A stretch of 5,568 nt of DNA, from assembly GCA_020720965.1 (NCBI GenBank), contig DYNS01000211.1, positions 1 to 5,568 on the forward strand, given 5' to 3'. The stretch is from Anaerolinea sp. Lineage in GTDB: Bacteria; Chloroflexota; Anaerolineae; Anaerolineales; Villigracilaceae. Positions 1 to 5,568 of this stretch are shown here, one piece after another (position 1 is the first letter of the stretch; each line of letters begins with the position of its first letter). A program made the position numbers and the translations under genes. A model generated the notes under the pieces. It did no database searches. It was given only the letters and a program-made list of their open reading frames with translations, and was not told where the DNA came from.

Positions 1-2
1 CC

Positions 3-1706
3 GCTGCCCCATCCGCCCCCGAACCCGAAGCCATCCCCTCCGGCGACCTACCCGACTGGCTGGCAGGTCTGCAAGCCGACACCGACCCCACCCCCGAAAC
101 CCGAACTCCGCTTCAGAACTCGGCTGCCGAACCTGTTGCCGAAGCCATCCCCGCCAGTGACCTGCCCGACTGGTTGGCAGGTCTGCAAGCCGACACCAAC
201 CCCACCCCCGAAACCCGAACTCCGCTTCCAAACTCCGCTTCCGTTGTCAAACCCTTCCCCACCGGAGAGCTGGACGCGCTCCGCGCTTTTGGCGGCGCGA
301 TGTTTGATGATTCAGCCCAAGAAAAAGCGCCCGGTGAAGCCCCAACCGAAGAACAGCCAGACTGGCTCGCCGCTTTATCAGCGGGGGCAAGCCTGGCAGC
401 GGTGCAGCAAGAACCAGCCGAGTCAGAAACCCAACCCCTGGAAGCCCCTGCATCCTTCTCCGCCGAACCTGCTCAGGATGCCGAGTCTATTCTTTCCGTG
501 GAGATGCCAGATTGGCTCTCTGGCTTTGTACCAGAGCAGGAACCCGCATCCCCAACCAGCGAACCAGAATCAGCGGAGGAAATTCACCCGGTGGAGTTGC
601 CTTCCTGGGTGCAAGCGATGCGCCCCGTCGAGTCGGCGCTTACCCTTCCGGTCGAAACGGTAGACGAAGGCGAAGTGGAAGCAGTCGGTCCTCTTGCCGG
701 TTTCCGCAGCGTTTTGCCTTCCCTGCCAGAGGCAATGCCCATTAAGAAGCCCAAACTCTACCCCATCAAAGTACAGGTGGAGCCGCACCAGCAAAGCCAG
801 GCGGCTTTGTTGCAGTCGCTTTTACAGTCGGAAGGCGCGGCAGTTTCGTTGAGCGGGCGCAAAGAGGCATTCGTCTCTCGTCCCTTACGCTGGGCAATTG
901 CGGCGGTCTTGTTTTTGTCGGTTCTTCTGCCCGTCATCTTGGGCTCCAAGGTTTTCCCCGTTCCCACAAACACACCGACCGAGTTGCAAGAATTTAGCAG
1001 AGTGATAGACCTTGTCCCCAACAACGCTCCGGTGTTGCTCGTGGCGGACTATCGCCCTGGTTATGCCGCCGAAATGGAAGCGGCTGGCGGCGCAGTGATA
1101 GCAGACCTGGCGAAGAAGCAGGTGCGCTTCGCGCTTATCTCCAGTACCGAGATGGGCACAAGTCTGGCAGAACGTCTTTTGCGCCCGTACACCGCGCAAG
1201 TCTCCATGGTCAACCTGGGTTACTTACCCGGCGGTGCGGCGGGTGTTCAGGCTTTTGCCGCCTCTCCGCAGGTGATGGTCGGGCAGGATGCCGCCCTCGG
1301 CAATCTGTGGCAGTCACCTGCTCTGCAAGGCGTTTCCAAAATCTCCGATTTTGCCCTGCTCCTGGTGCTGACAGATGACCCCGACCTGGGGCGTTTGTGG
1401 ATTGAGCAGGCAGGCAACTCGCTCAACGGCAAACCGATGATGATGGTGGCAAGCGCACAGGCAGCGCCCCTGCTAAAGCCTTACTCTGCTTCCGGTCAGT
1501 TGAGCGGGCTGCTGGCAGGTTTGCAGGGCGGGGCGCTCTATGAGCAACGCCTGCCTGCCGATTCGCAAAATATCCGAAACTACTATTGGGACGGTTTCGG
1601 CGCGGCGCTTTGGGTTTCGGCGCTGTGGATGTTGGGCGGTGCCGTTTGGAGCGTTTTCTCCAACCTCGGCGCTCGCCGCAAAATCTCTGAGACGGATGAG
1701 GCGTGA
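3..1706 (+). CDS. Membrane protein with cytoplasmic PDWL-motif region and extracytoplasmic alpha/beta domain (5' partial)
   Basis: The frame is open from the left edge, so the true start lies upstream; the TTG at 174 is only a Leu codon inside a repeat. The visible 567 residues fall into four parts. Residues 1 to about 290 are Pro/Glu/Ala-rich, probably disordered, with five PDWL-like motifs (tryptophan codons at 57, 171, 363, 513 and 606). Residues about 297-316 form a transmembrane helix preceded by basic residues (SRPLRW). Residues about 325-525 form a compact domain with alternating strand- and helix-like stretches, including PVLLVADYRPG near residue 343 and VNLGYLPGG near 403. Residues about 531-553 form a second helix, followed by the basic tail GARRK. 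The positive-inside rule puts both ends in the cytoplasm and the middle domain outside. I recall similar uncharacterised proteins beside MutL-like genes in Chloroflexota and Armatimonadota, but could not check this. Its stop overlaps or abuts the next gene. Function unknown; a scaffold or sensor role is only a guess. Confidence 0.85.
   Translation, partial: AAPSAPEPEAIPSGDLPDWLAGLQADTDPTPETRTPLQNSAAEPVAEAIPASDLPDWLAGLQADTNPTPETRTPLPNSASVVKPFPTGELDALRAFGGAMFDDSAQEKAPGEAPTEEQPDWLAALSAGASLAAVQQEPAESETQPLEAPASFSAEPAQDAESILSVEMPDWLSGFVPEQEPASPTSEPESAEEIHPVELPSWVQAMRPVESALTLPVETVDEGEVEAVGPLAGFRSVLPSLPEAMPIKKPKLYPIKVQVEPHQQSQAALLQSLLQSEGAAVSLSGRKEAFVSRPLRWAIAAVLFLSVLLPVILGSKVFPVPTNTPTELQEFSRVIDLVPNNAPVLLVADYRPGYAAEMEAAGGAVIADLAKKQVRFALISSTEMGTSLAERLLRPYTAQVSMVNLGYLPGGAAGVQAFAASPQVMVGQDAALGNLWQSPALQGVSKISDFALLLVLTDDPDLGRLWIEQAGNSLNGKPMMMVASAQAAPLLKPYSASGQLSGLLAGLQGGALYEQRLPADSQNIRNYYWDGFGAALWVSALWMLGGAVWSVFSNLGARRKISETDEA
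27..239 (+). repeat. In-frame tandem repeat, period 114 bp (38 codons)
   Basis: Unit 1 starts at 27 and unit 2 at 141. Over the 99 bases that align directly (27-125 against 141-239) I count 9 mismatches, about 91% identity. Each unit encodes a copy of EAIP..DLPDWLAGLQADT followed by the Pro/Thr-rich linker PTPETRTPL. Bases 3-26 encode AAPSAPEP, which resembles the end of a unit (SAAEPVA) with a small length difference, so at least one more copy probably lies to the left. The period is a multiple of three, so copy-number change would preserve the frame. Three degenerate, non-tandem copies of the PDWL core follow at about 351-368, 501-518 and 594-611. Confidence 0.9.
891..950 (+). other. Transmembrane helix 1 of the first protein
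   Basis: About 20 codons encode WAIAAVLFLSVLLPVILG and flanking residues. The stretch is uncharged, and SGRKEAFVSRPLR on its N-terminal side supplies the positive charge expected on the cytoplasmic face. It separates the long Pro-rich region from the folded domain. Confidence 0.85.
1593..1661 (+). other. Transmembrane helix 2 of the first protein
   Basis: About 23 codons encode a Gly/Ala/Trp/Leu-rich hydrophobic stretch containing AALWVSALWMLGGAVW. It is followed by NLGARRK, basic residues that suggest a cytoplasmic C-terminus. With helix 1 it anchors the intervening domain at both ends. Confidence 0.8.
1698..1701 (+). promoter_or_regulatory. Shine-Dalgarno GAGG deciding the start of gene 2
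   Basis: GAGG lies inside the last codons of the upstream gene. It is one base from the GTG at 1703, which is too close for normal initiation, but seven bases from the ATG at 1709. The spacing favours 1709 as the start. Confidence 0.55.
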
Positions 1707-1708
1707 GC

Positions 1709-2356
1709 ATGTTAAGCATGGATGTAGTTACCGGGCTGGTCAGTTTTCTGTTTACCGTTTTTGTCCTCAGTTACCTGGTGGGGGATAGCGTCATTTTCCG
1801 GGCGGCGATTCATATCTTCATTGGGGTCACTGCCGGGTACGTCTTTGCCGTTGTGCTAAGAAACGTGCTGATGGATAAACTCTTCCTTCCCATGCTGGTA
1901 GGAGATACCGCTCAACGTCTCTACCTGGCAGTTCCGCTTATCCTAAGCATCCTCCTGCTGATGAAATCTTTTCCCGCCACCGAGTGGATGGGTCGCCCGG
2001 TTGTGGCGTTTTTGGTTGGCGTAGGCGCGGCAGCCGCCATCACTGGCGCGGTGAGCGGAACCATCTTCCCGCAGGTCAACGCCTCCATCAACATGTTCGA
2101 CATGGTGAATCAAGATGCCCTCGGCTTGGTGGGCGGCGTATTTGTCCTTTTGGGAACGGTCTTTAGCCTGCTATATTTTCAATTTACAACCGGCAAGCAG
2201 AAAAACCGGGTATTCACCTTTTTGGGCAGTATTGGGCAAATCTTCATCTCCATCACCCTCGGCGTTATTTTTGCGGGCGTGCTGGCGGCATCTCTCACCG
2301 CCTTCGTAGACCGCGTGCAATCCCTTATCCTGTTCTTAGACCAGTTGCTTTTCTGA
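1709..2356 (+). CDS. Polytopic membrane protein, about six helices, uncharacterised
   Basis: This protein of 215 residues is almost entirely hydrophobic. Counting from ATG 1709, likely membrane segments are near residues 6-24, 29-51, 71-86, 98-120, 136-158 and 169-199, joined by short loops. Conserved-looking features are the polar GDSVIFRAAIH stretch between helices 1 and 2, and GAVSGTIFPQV after helix 4, whose Gly-rich helix end and Pro suggest a packed functional core. I see no transporter signature, nucleotide-binding motif or catalytic set. The GTG at 1703 (two codons upstream, overlapping the previous stop as GTGA) is the alternative start; I prefer ATG 1709 because GAGG is correctly spaced for it. 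Expression is probably coupled to the upstream gene. A partner subunit of the first protein is a reasonable inference from the tight junction, but the activity is unknown. Confidence 0.85.
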   Translation: MLSMDVVTGLVSFLFTVFVLSYLVGDSVIFRAAIHIFIGVTAGYVFAVVLRNVLMDKLFLPMLVGDTAQRLYLAVPLILSILLLMKSFPATEWMGRPVVAFLVGVGAAAAITGAVSGTIFPQVNASINMFDMVNQDALGLVGGVFVLLGTVFSLLYFQFTTGKQKNRVFTFLGSIGQIFISITLGVIFAGVLAASLTAFVDRVQSLILFLDQLLF

Positions 2357-2362
2357 GTGCCT

Positions 2363-4114
2363 ATGGCTGCATCCACTGTTGAAGGAAATTCTCTGCTAAC
2401 CTTAGATGTCGGCGCGGTGACAACCCGCGCGGCGCTGTTTGACGTGGTGGAAGGACGTTACCGCTTTGTGGGCATGGGCAAAGCCCCTACCACCAGTGCC
2501 ACCAACCCGCCTAACATTGTTTTGGGTGCACAACTTGCCATAGAGAACCTGCAAAGCATGATAAGCAAACCTCTCATGGACGAAGAAGGTCGCCTGCTTG
2601 TGCCTTCTCAACCAGATGGCAGCGGGGTGGATGGGGTCGTCACCATCCTTTCTGCCGGGGCAGCCCTCAAAACCGTTGTGGTAGGTCTGCTGGCAGATGT
2701 CTCCCTCAAATCGGTGGAAACCCTCGCTCAAACCACTTACGCCCGCATCGTAGAGCGGATTGGGCTAAACGACTCGCGCCGCCTGGACGAGCAGGTGAAC
2801 GCCATCGTCCGCCAGTCTCCCGATTTAATCCTGGTGGCAGGCGGGGTAGATGGCGGGGCACAGCAGTCCCTGCGAAACCTGATAGAGACCGTAGGGCTTG
2901 CCTCCTATCTCCTGCCCGAATCACGCCGCCCGGCGGTGCTATATGCCGGAAACGCCGCTCTGCGCGAAGAAGTGAAAGCCTCTCTGGCAGGAACCGCCTT
3001 CAAGGTGCAGACCGTTGCCAACATCCGCCCGGCGTTGGAGGTGGAAGACCTGGTGCCAGCCCAGAGGGAACTTTCCAGATTGGTCATCGATATTCGTCAG
3101 CGGGAAATGCCAGAGTTGGAAGAACTCCGCACCCTTTCTGGTGGAGTTATCCTTCCTTCCGCCTTTGCCCAGGGACGCATGGCGCGTTTCCTTGCCAGCT
3201 ACTACGGAGAGGGCAAAAACGTCCTCAGCGTGGATATTGGCGCCTCGGCGGTTTCCATGGCGGCTTCGATGGAAGCGGTGGTGCATCTCAACGTCTTTCC
3301 CCACCTCGGCTTGGGGGAGGGGCTTTCTGGGCTTTTGCAACACTTCCCGGTGGAGGACATCTTGCGCTGGGTCAGCGTGGAAGCCCCGGAAGAAACCGTG
3401 CGTTCTTACCTTTACCAAAAAGTGCTCTACCCGTCTTTTGTCCCCGCAACGGTGGAAGAACTGGCGCTGGAACACGCCCTGATAAAACAAAACCTGTTTA
3501 CCGCCACCCAATTGATGTTGCAACGTCTCCCGCGCCGTTTTCGCAGCCGGGGCGGAATGCTACCCTCCTTTGAGCCCATCCTGGTCAGCGGAACGCCCAT
3601 CAGCGCCGCACCCACTCAGGGGCAAAAACTTTTGCTGGTGTTAGATGGCTTGCAGCCGGTGGGAATCACCACCCTGGCGTTGGATACTCACAACTTGCTC
3701 GCCATGCTTGGCGCGGCAGCGGAAGTGAACCCCCTCCTCCCTGTTCAGGCGCTGGATTCTGGAGCGCTCTCCAACCTGGCAACCGTCATTGTCCCCACCG
3801 GCAGCCTCAAACTCGGAACCCCCATGCTGAGGGCAAAACTGATTCAAGAAGACGGAACTGAAACCACAACCGAAGTGAACATGGGCAACCTGCAAGTGAT
3901 GCCTCTTGCCAATGGAAAAATCGCCCGGCTGCAACTGCGCCCCCTCAACCGCGCCGATGTGGGCTTGGGAGTCGGACGCGCCCTGGAAGTGGACGTAACC
4001 GGCTCCGAGATGGGGATTGTGATAGACGCACGCGGCAGACCCCTGCAACTCCCCGCCGATGCCCCGGCACGCATTGCCCTGCACAAAAAATGGCTTAAAA
4101 CGGTGGAAGGCTAA
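2363..4114 (+). CDS. MutL/GlmL-like ASKHA-fold protein (glutamate mutase L family) with C-terminal extension
   Basis: This 583-residue protein (counted from ATG 2363) matches the glutamate mutase L family of actin/Hsp70-like ATPases. What I see: a first phosphate loop, LTLDVGAVTTRAALFD, with Asp15; the family hallmark LVAGGVDGG at about 157-165; a second phosphate-loop-like segment, LSVDIGASAVSMAAS, around 288-302; then ILVSGTPISAAP (about 406-417) and LVLDGLQPVGITTL (about 425-438). Family members of the MutS/MutE operons are, as I recall, around 450-480 residues; here about 95 more follow residue 489, with RLQLRPLNRADVGLG and VIDARGRPL. In the known family MutL is thought to reactivate or chaperone B12-dependent glutamate mutase, but neither mutase subunit is nearby, so that role is doubtful. 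An FtsA/PilM-like scaffold role on the membrane is an alternative. GTG 2357, directly after the upstream stop, is the other possible start; neither has a strong ribosome binding site, so translational coupling is likely. The family call is firm; the function is not. Confidence 0.88.
   Translation: MAASTVEGNSLLTLDVGAVTTRAALFDVVEGRYRFVGMGKAPTTSATNPPNIVLGAQLAIENLQSMISKPLMDEEGRLLVPSQPDGSGVDGVVTILSAGAALKTVVVGLLADVSLKSVETLAQTTYARIVERIGLNDSRRLDEQVNAIVRQSPDLILVAGGVDGGAQQSLRNLIETVGLASYLLPESRRPAVLYAGNAALREEVKASLAGTAFKVQTVANIRPALEVEDLVPAQRELSRLVIDIRQREMPELEELRTLSGGVILPSAFAQGRMARFLASYYGEGKNVLSVDIGASAVSMAASMEAVVHLNVFPHLGLGEGLSGLLQHFPVEDILRWVSVEAPEETVRSYLYQKVLYPSFVPATVEELALEHALIKQNLFTATQLMLQRLPRRFRSRGGMLPSFEPILVSGTPISAAPTQGQKLLLVLDGLQPVGITTLALDTHNLLAMLGAAAEVNPLLPVQALDSGALSNLATVIVPTGSLKLGTPMLRAKLIQEDGTETTTEVNMGNLQVMPLANGKIARLQLRPLNRADVGLGVGRALEVDVTGSEMGIVIDARGRPLQLPADAPARIALHKKWLKTVEG
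4105..4110 (+). promoter_or_regulatory. Shine-Dalgarno GGAAGG for the barrel-sandwich/KOW gene
   Basis: GGAAGG lies in the last codons of the MutL-like gene, eight bases before the ATG at 4119. It supports that start over the in-frame ATG at 4059, which would overlap the upstream gene by 56 bases. Confidence 0.65.
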
Positions 4115-4118
4115 CCCC

Positions 4119-5174
4119 ATGCTTGCTCCCATCTTTCACATTCTCCCGCTAACAACTGTTCTCCGCACCCGGCTTCTGCCCACCAATGGCAAGGTACTTG
4201 TCCGCGCCGGGCAAAACGTAAGCCCCACCGACACCATCGCCGAGGCAGTTGTTGGGCGCAAACACACCGTTGTCGATATTCAACACAAACTGGGGCTTGC
4301 CCCCCGTAAAATGGCGCAAGCCATTAAGGTAAAAAAAGGGCAGAAGGTTGCCAAAGGCGAAGCCCTGGCAGCCACAAGCGGCATTTTTGGAAAAGAAATT
4401 GCCTGCCCGGTAGATGGCAAGGTCGTGGCAGTGGGCAGTGGAAAAATTGTGCTAGAAACCGGCGGCAAAATTTTGGAACTCCCCGCCGGGCTACCCGGAC
4501 TGGTGACGGAAGTCATCCCCAACCGGGGCGTGACCATCCGCGCTGCCGGGGCGCTGGTGCAAGGTTTGTGGGGCAACGGCAAACTGGATTGGGGCATTCT
4601 GATGAGCCTGCTGGACAAACCAGACGACATCTTCGACCCGACCCGCCTGGACGTGGAAATGCGCGGCTTAATCATCCTCGGTGGGCATGTGCAAAGCGCC
4701 AAAGTGTTGGAAAACGCCGCAGACCTGCCCGCACGCGGTTTGCTGGTTGCCAGCCTTAGCCCCTCCCTGCTTTCCCTGGCGCAGCAAGTTAACTTTCCTG
4801 TAGTCGTGTTGGAAGGCTTCGGGCGCAGACCACTTAACCAGGCGGCGTTCAAACTCCTTAGCACCAACATCAAGCGCGAAGTTTCCCTCAATGCGGAATT
4901 TATCTCTCAGCAGGGACGCACCAGACCGGAACTCTTCATCCCCCTGCCCGTAAACCAGGACCCGCCCGAACTGCAAGAGATGGAAGCCTTTGCCCCAGGG
5001 CTAAAAGTGCGGGTTGTGTACCTTACCCGCCCTTCCGTCACCGGAACCATTACCCAGGTGTACCCCGCGCCTGTTCTTCTCCCCAGCGGCATCCGCGCCA
5101 ACGCCGCCGAGGTAAAACTGGAGAACGAACAGCGCATCCTAGCCCCGCTCACCAATTTGGAAGTGCTGGGGTAA
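4119..5174 (+). CDS. Uncharacterised soluble protein: barrel-sandwich-like region, alpha/beta middle, KOW/SH3-like C-terminus
   Basis: The product is 351 residues from ATG 4119, chosen for its GGAAGG site and a 4-base gap after the preceding stop. There is no signal peptide or membrane helix, so it is probably cytoplasmic. Residues about 18-43 (TNGKVLVRAGQNVSPTDTIAEA) and 72-114 (KKGQKVAKGEALAA, then CPVDGKVVAVGSGKIVLE) have the Gly-turn spacing of barrel-sandwich folds such as RnfC, HlyD-type and biotinyl/lipoyl domains. I see no convincing modified-lysine motif (no MKM-like or DKA-like site). Residues about 180-260 look alpha/beta: RGLIILGG, ARGLLVASL, FPVVVLEGFGRRPLN. Residues about 293-350 (GLKVRVVYLTRPSVTGTITQVYPAP, ending LAPLTNLEVLG) resemble a KOW/SH3-like barrel. 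The domain readings come from pattern recognition, not a search. Position in the operon suggests it works with the MutL-like protein. Function unknown. Confidence 0.8.
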   Translation: MLAPIFHILPLTTVLRTRLLPTNGKVLVRAGQNVSPTDTIAEAVVGRKHTVVDIQHKLGLAPRKMAQAIKVKKGQKVAKGEALAATSGIFGKEIACPVDGKVVAVGSGKIVLETGGKILELPAGLPGLVTEVIPNRGVTIRAAGALVQGLWGNGKLDWGILMSLLDKPDDIFDPTRLDVEMRGLIILGGHVQSAKVLENAADLPARGLLVASLSPSLLSLAQQVNFPVVVLEGFGRRPLNQAAFKLLSTNIKREVSLNAEFISQQGRTRPELFIPLPVNQDPPELQEMEAFAPGLKVRVVYLTRPSVTGTITQVYPAPVLLPSGIRANAAEVKLENEQRILAPLTNLEVLG

Positions 5175-5177
5175 AAT
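5172..5177 (+). promoter_or_regulatory. Possible -10 box TAAAAT for the last gene
   Basis: TAAAAT overlaps the stop codon of the preceding gene and would place a transcript start near 5184, leaving a leader of about 20 bases that contains the ribosome binding site. I find no good -35 hexamer at the usual distance; TTGGAA at 5157-5162 is only 9 bases upstream. It could be an internal promoter or chance AT-rich sequence. Confidence 0.25.
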
Positions 5178-5191
5178 ATACCCAAATCTGC

Positions 5192-5197
5192 GAGGAG
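5192..5197 (+). promoter_or_regulatory. Shine-Dalgarno GAGGAG for the last gene
   Basis: A strong purine-rich site seven bases before ATG 5205. It is the clearest ribosome binding site in the window and fixes the start of a gene that runs off the right edge. Confidence 0.8.
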
Positions 5198-5204
5198 AAC
5201 AGCA

Positions 5205-5568
5205 ATGGCTAACACTTTTATTTTCGATGATGACGAATCCCAACCCGATGACACCCCCAACATGGATACTTCCCCCGAAGGGGATGCCGAAGACGGCGCG
5301 GAAGAAGGCGGAGAATCGAACAACCGAACCTTTATGATTGTGGCGGTTGTGCTGGGTGGCATCATCCTGCTCAGTCTCATTTGCGCCGCCATCGTTGCCG
5401 TTGTTTGGCTCCCCAGCCGCAACGCCACTGTTGCCGCCACCCAGGAATACAACAACGCGATTGCAGCCGAAACTGAAATGTCTCTTCAGCAAACGGCGAC
5501 CGCTGCCCTGTTTACCGCCACCCTGCCCCCCACCGAAACCCCCACTCCCGCCCCCTCTGCCACCCCGG
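5205..5568 (+). CDS. Single-pass membrane protein with acidic cytoplasmic head and Thr/Pro-rich stalk (3' partial)
   Basis: The frame is open from ATG 5205 to the right edge, giving 121 complete codons. Residues 1-41 are strongly acidic (FDDDESQPDD, then EGDAEDGAEEGGE). Residues about 42-69 form one long hydrophobic helix, beginning TFMIVAVVLGGIILL and ending VVWLP. After it comes a Gln/Thr/Ala-rich stretch and then a Thr/Pro linker (TATLPPTETPTPAPSATP) at the edge. This layout, with no cleavable signal but an internal anchor, suggests a cytoplasmic N-terminus and an external domain beyond the window. Thr/Pro stalks of this kind are common in Chloroflexota surface proteins and often carry a globular domain further on. 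The 30-base gap and strong ribosome binding site mean that it may belong to the operon or start its own transcript. The C-terminal domain, and so the function, cannot be seen. Confidence 0.8.
   Translation, partial: MANTFIFDDDESQPDDTPNMDTSPEGDAEDGAEEGGESNNRTFMIVAVVLGGIILLSLICAAIVAVVWLPSRNATVAATQEYNNAIAAETEMSLQQTATAALFTATLPPTETPTPAPSATP

Noticed and set aside
174..176. TTG as the start of the first gene
   Set aside because: It is the Leu codon within the second PDWL repeat, and the same frame continues open with a homologous repeat to the left edge.
27..239. CRISPR-like repeat
   Set aside because: The repeats are directly adjacent, 114 bp long, divergent, in frame and protein-coding; there are no short identical repeats with unique spacers.
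136..663. 175-residue plus-strand reading frame overlapping the first gene
   Set aside because: It is a shadow of the C-rich, Pro-rich coding region: basic, Pro/Ser/Arg-rich, with no folded-domain pattern. The frame at 3-1706 has the repeats, helices and continuous domain.
2939..3523. 194-residue minus-strand reading frame
   Set aside because: It lies wholly opposite the MutL-like gene, is His/Gln/Arg-rich with no domain pattern, and is explained by codon bias of the real gene.
2363..4114. DNA mismatch repair MutL
   Set aside because: The shared name is coincidental. There is no GHKL ATPase motif (such as DNG or GFRGEAL); the motifs are those of the ASKHA-type glutamate mutase L family.
4059..4118. 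N-terminal extension of the barrel-sandwich/KOW protein from ATG 4059
   Set aside because: It would overlap the MutL-like gene by 56 bases and encode a basic leader unlike the rest; ATG 4119 has a well-spaced GGAAGG site.
4280..4891. 203-residue minus-strand reading frame
   Set aside because: It is antisense to the barrel-sandwich/KOW gene, rich in Ser/Pro/Arg from reversed GC-rich codons, and has no recognisable motif.
4907..5455. 182-residue minus-strand reading frame spanning the last gene boundary
   Set aside because: It crosses the stop, the ribosome binding site and the start of well-supported plus-strand genes, and its Ser/Thr-rich composition is that of a shadow.

Overview
The window is a GC-rich stretch with almost no noncoding DNA. 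It carries five consecutive plus-strand genes that look like one operon; the first is cut by the left edge and the last by the right edge. A bacterium of the phylum Chloroflexota, probably class Anaerolineae, is the best guess. The guess rests on a cytoplasmic region built from Pro/Glu-rich sequence with repeated PDWL-type motifs, a Thr/Pro-rich 'TPTP' stalk after a single membrane anchor, and a long MutL-type ASKHA protein with neighbours of the kind I associate with that group. It is an inference from protein style; there is no rRNA or marker gene here.

Layout. Positions 3-1706 encode the C-terminal 567 residues of a membrane protein. It has a long acidic, proline-rich cytoplasmic part with five PDWL-like motifs, the first two inside a 114-bp tandem duplication. 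A transmembrane helix, an extracytoplasmic domain of about 200 residues and a second transmembrane helix follow. Positions 1709-2356 encode a small integral membrane protein with about six helices. Positions 2363-4114 encode a MutL-family (glutamate mutase L-like) ASKHA-fold protein with an extra C-terminal domain. Positions 4119-5174 encode a soluble protein that appears to combine a barrel-sandwich (biotinyl/lipoyl-like) region, a middle alpha/beta region and a C-terminal KOW/SH3-like barrel. Positions 5205-5568 begin a single-pass membrane protein with an acidic cytoplasmic head and a Thr/Ala/Pro-rich external stalk.

The first three junctions are a few bases or an overlap, which points to translational coupling and a shared job. 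The fourth gap is 30 bases and holds a clear ribosome binding site and a possible -10 box. None of the five proteins has an established function that I can name. MutL is known as the presumed ATP-dependent partner of coenzyme-B12 glutamate mutase, but no mutase subunit (MutS/MutE) lies in this window, and the neighbours are membrane proteins. My working model, which is inference, is an envelope-associated complex: an ASKHA protein and the barrel-sandwich/KOW protein on the cytoplasmic face, working with the two integral membrane proteins. This gene set is the best candidate here for an undescribed system.
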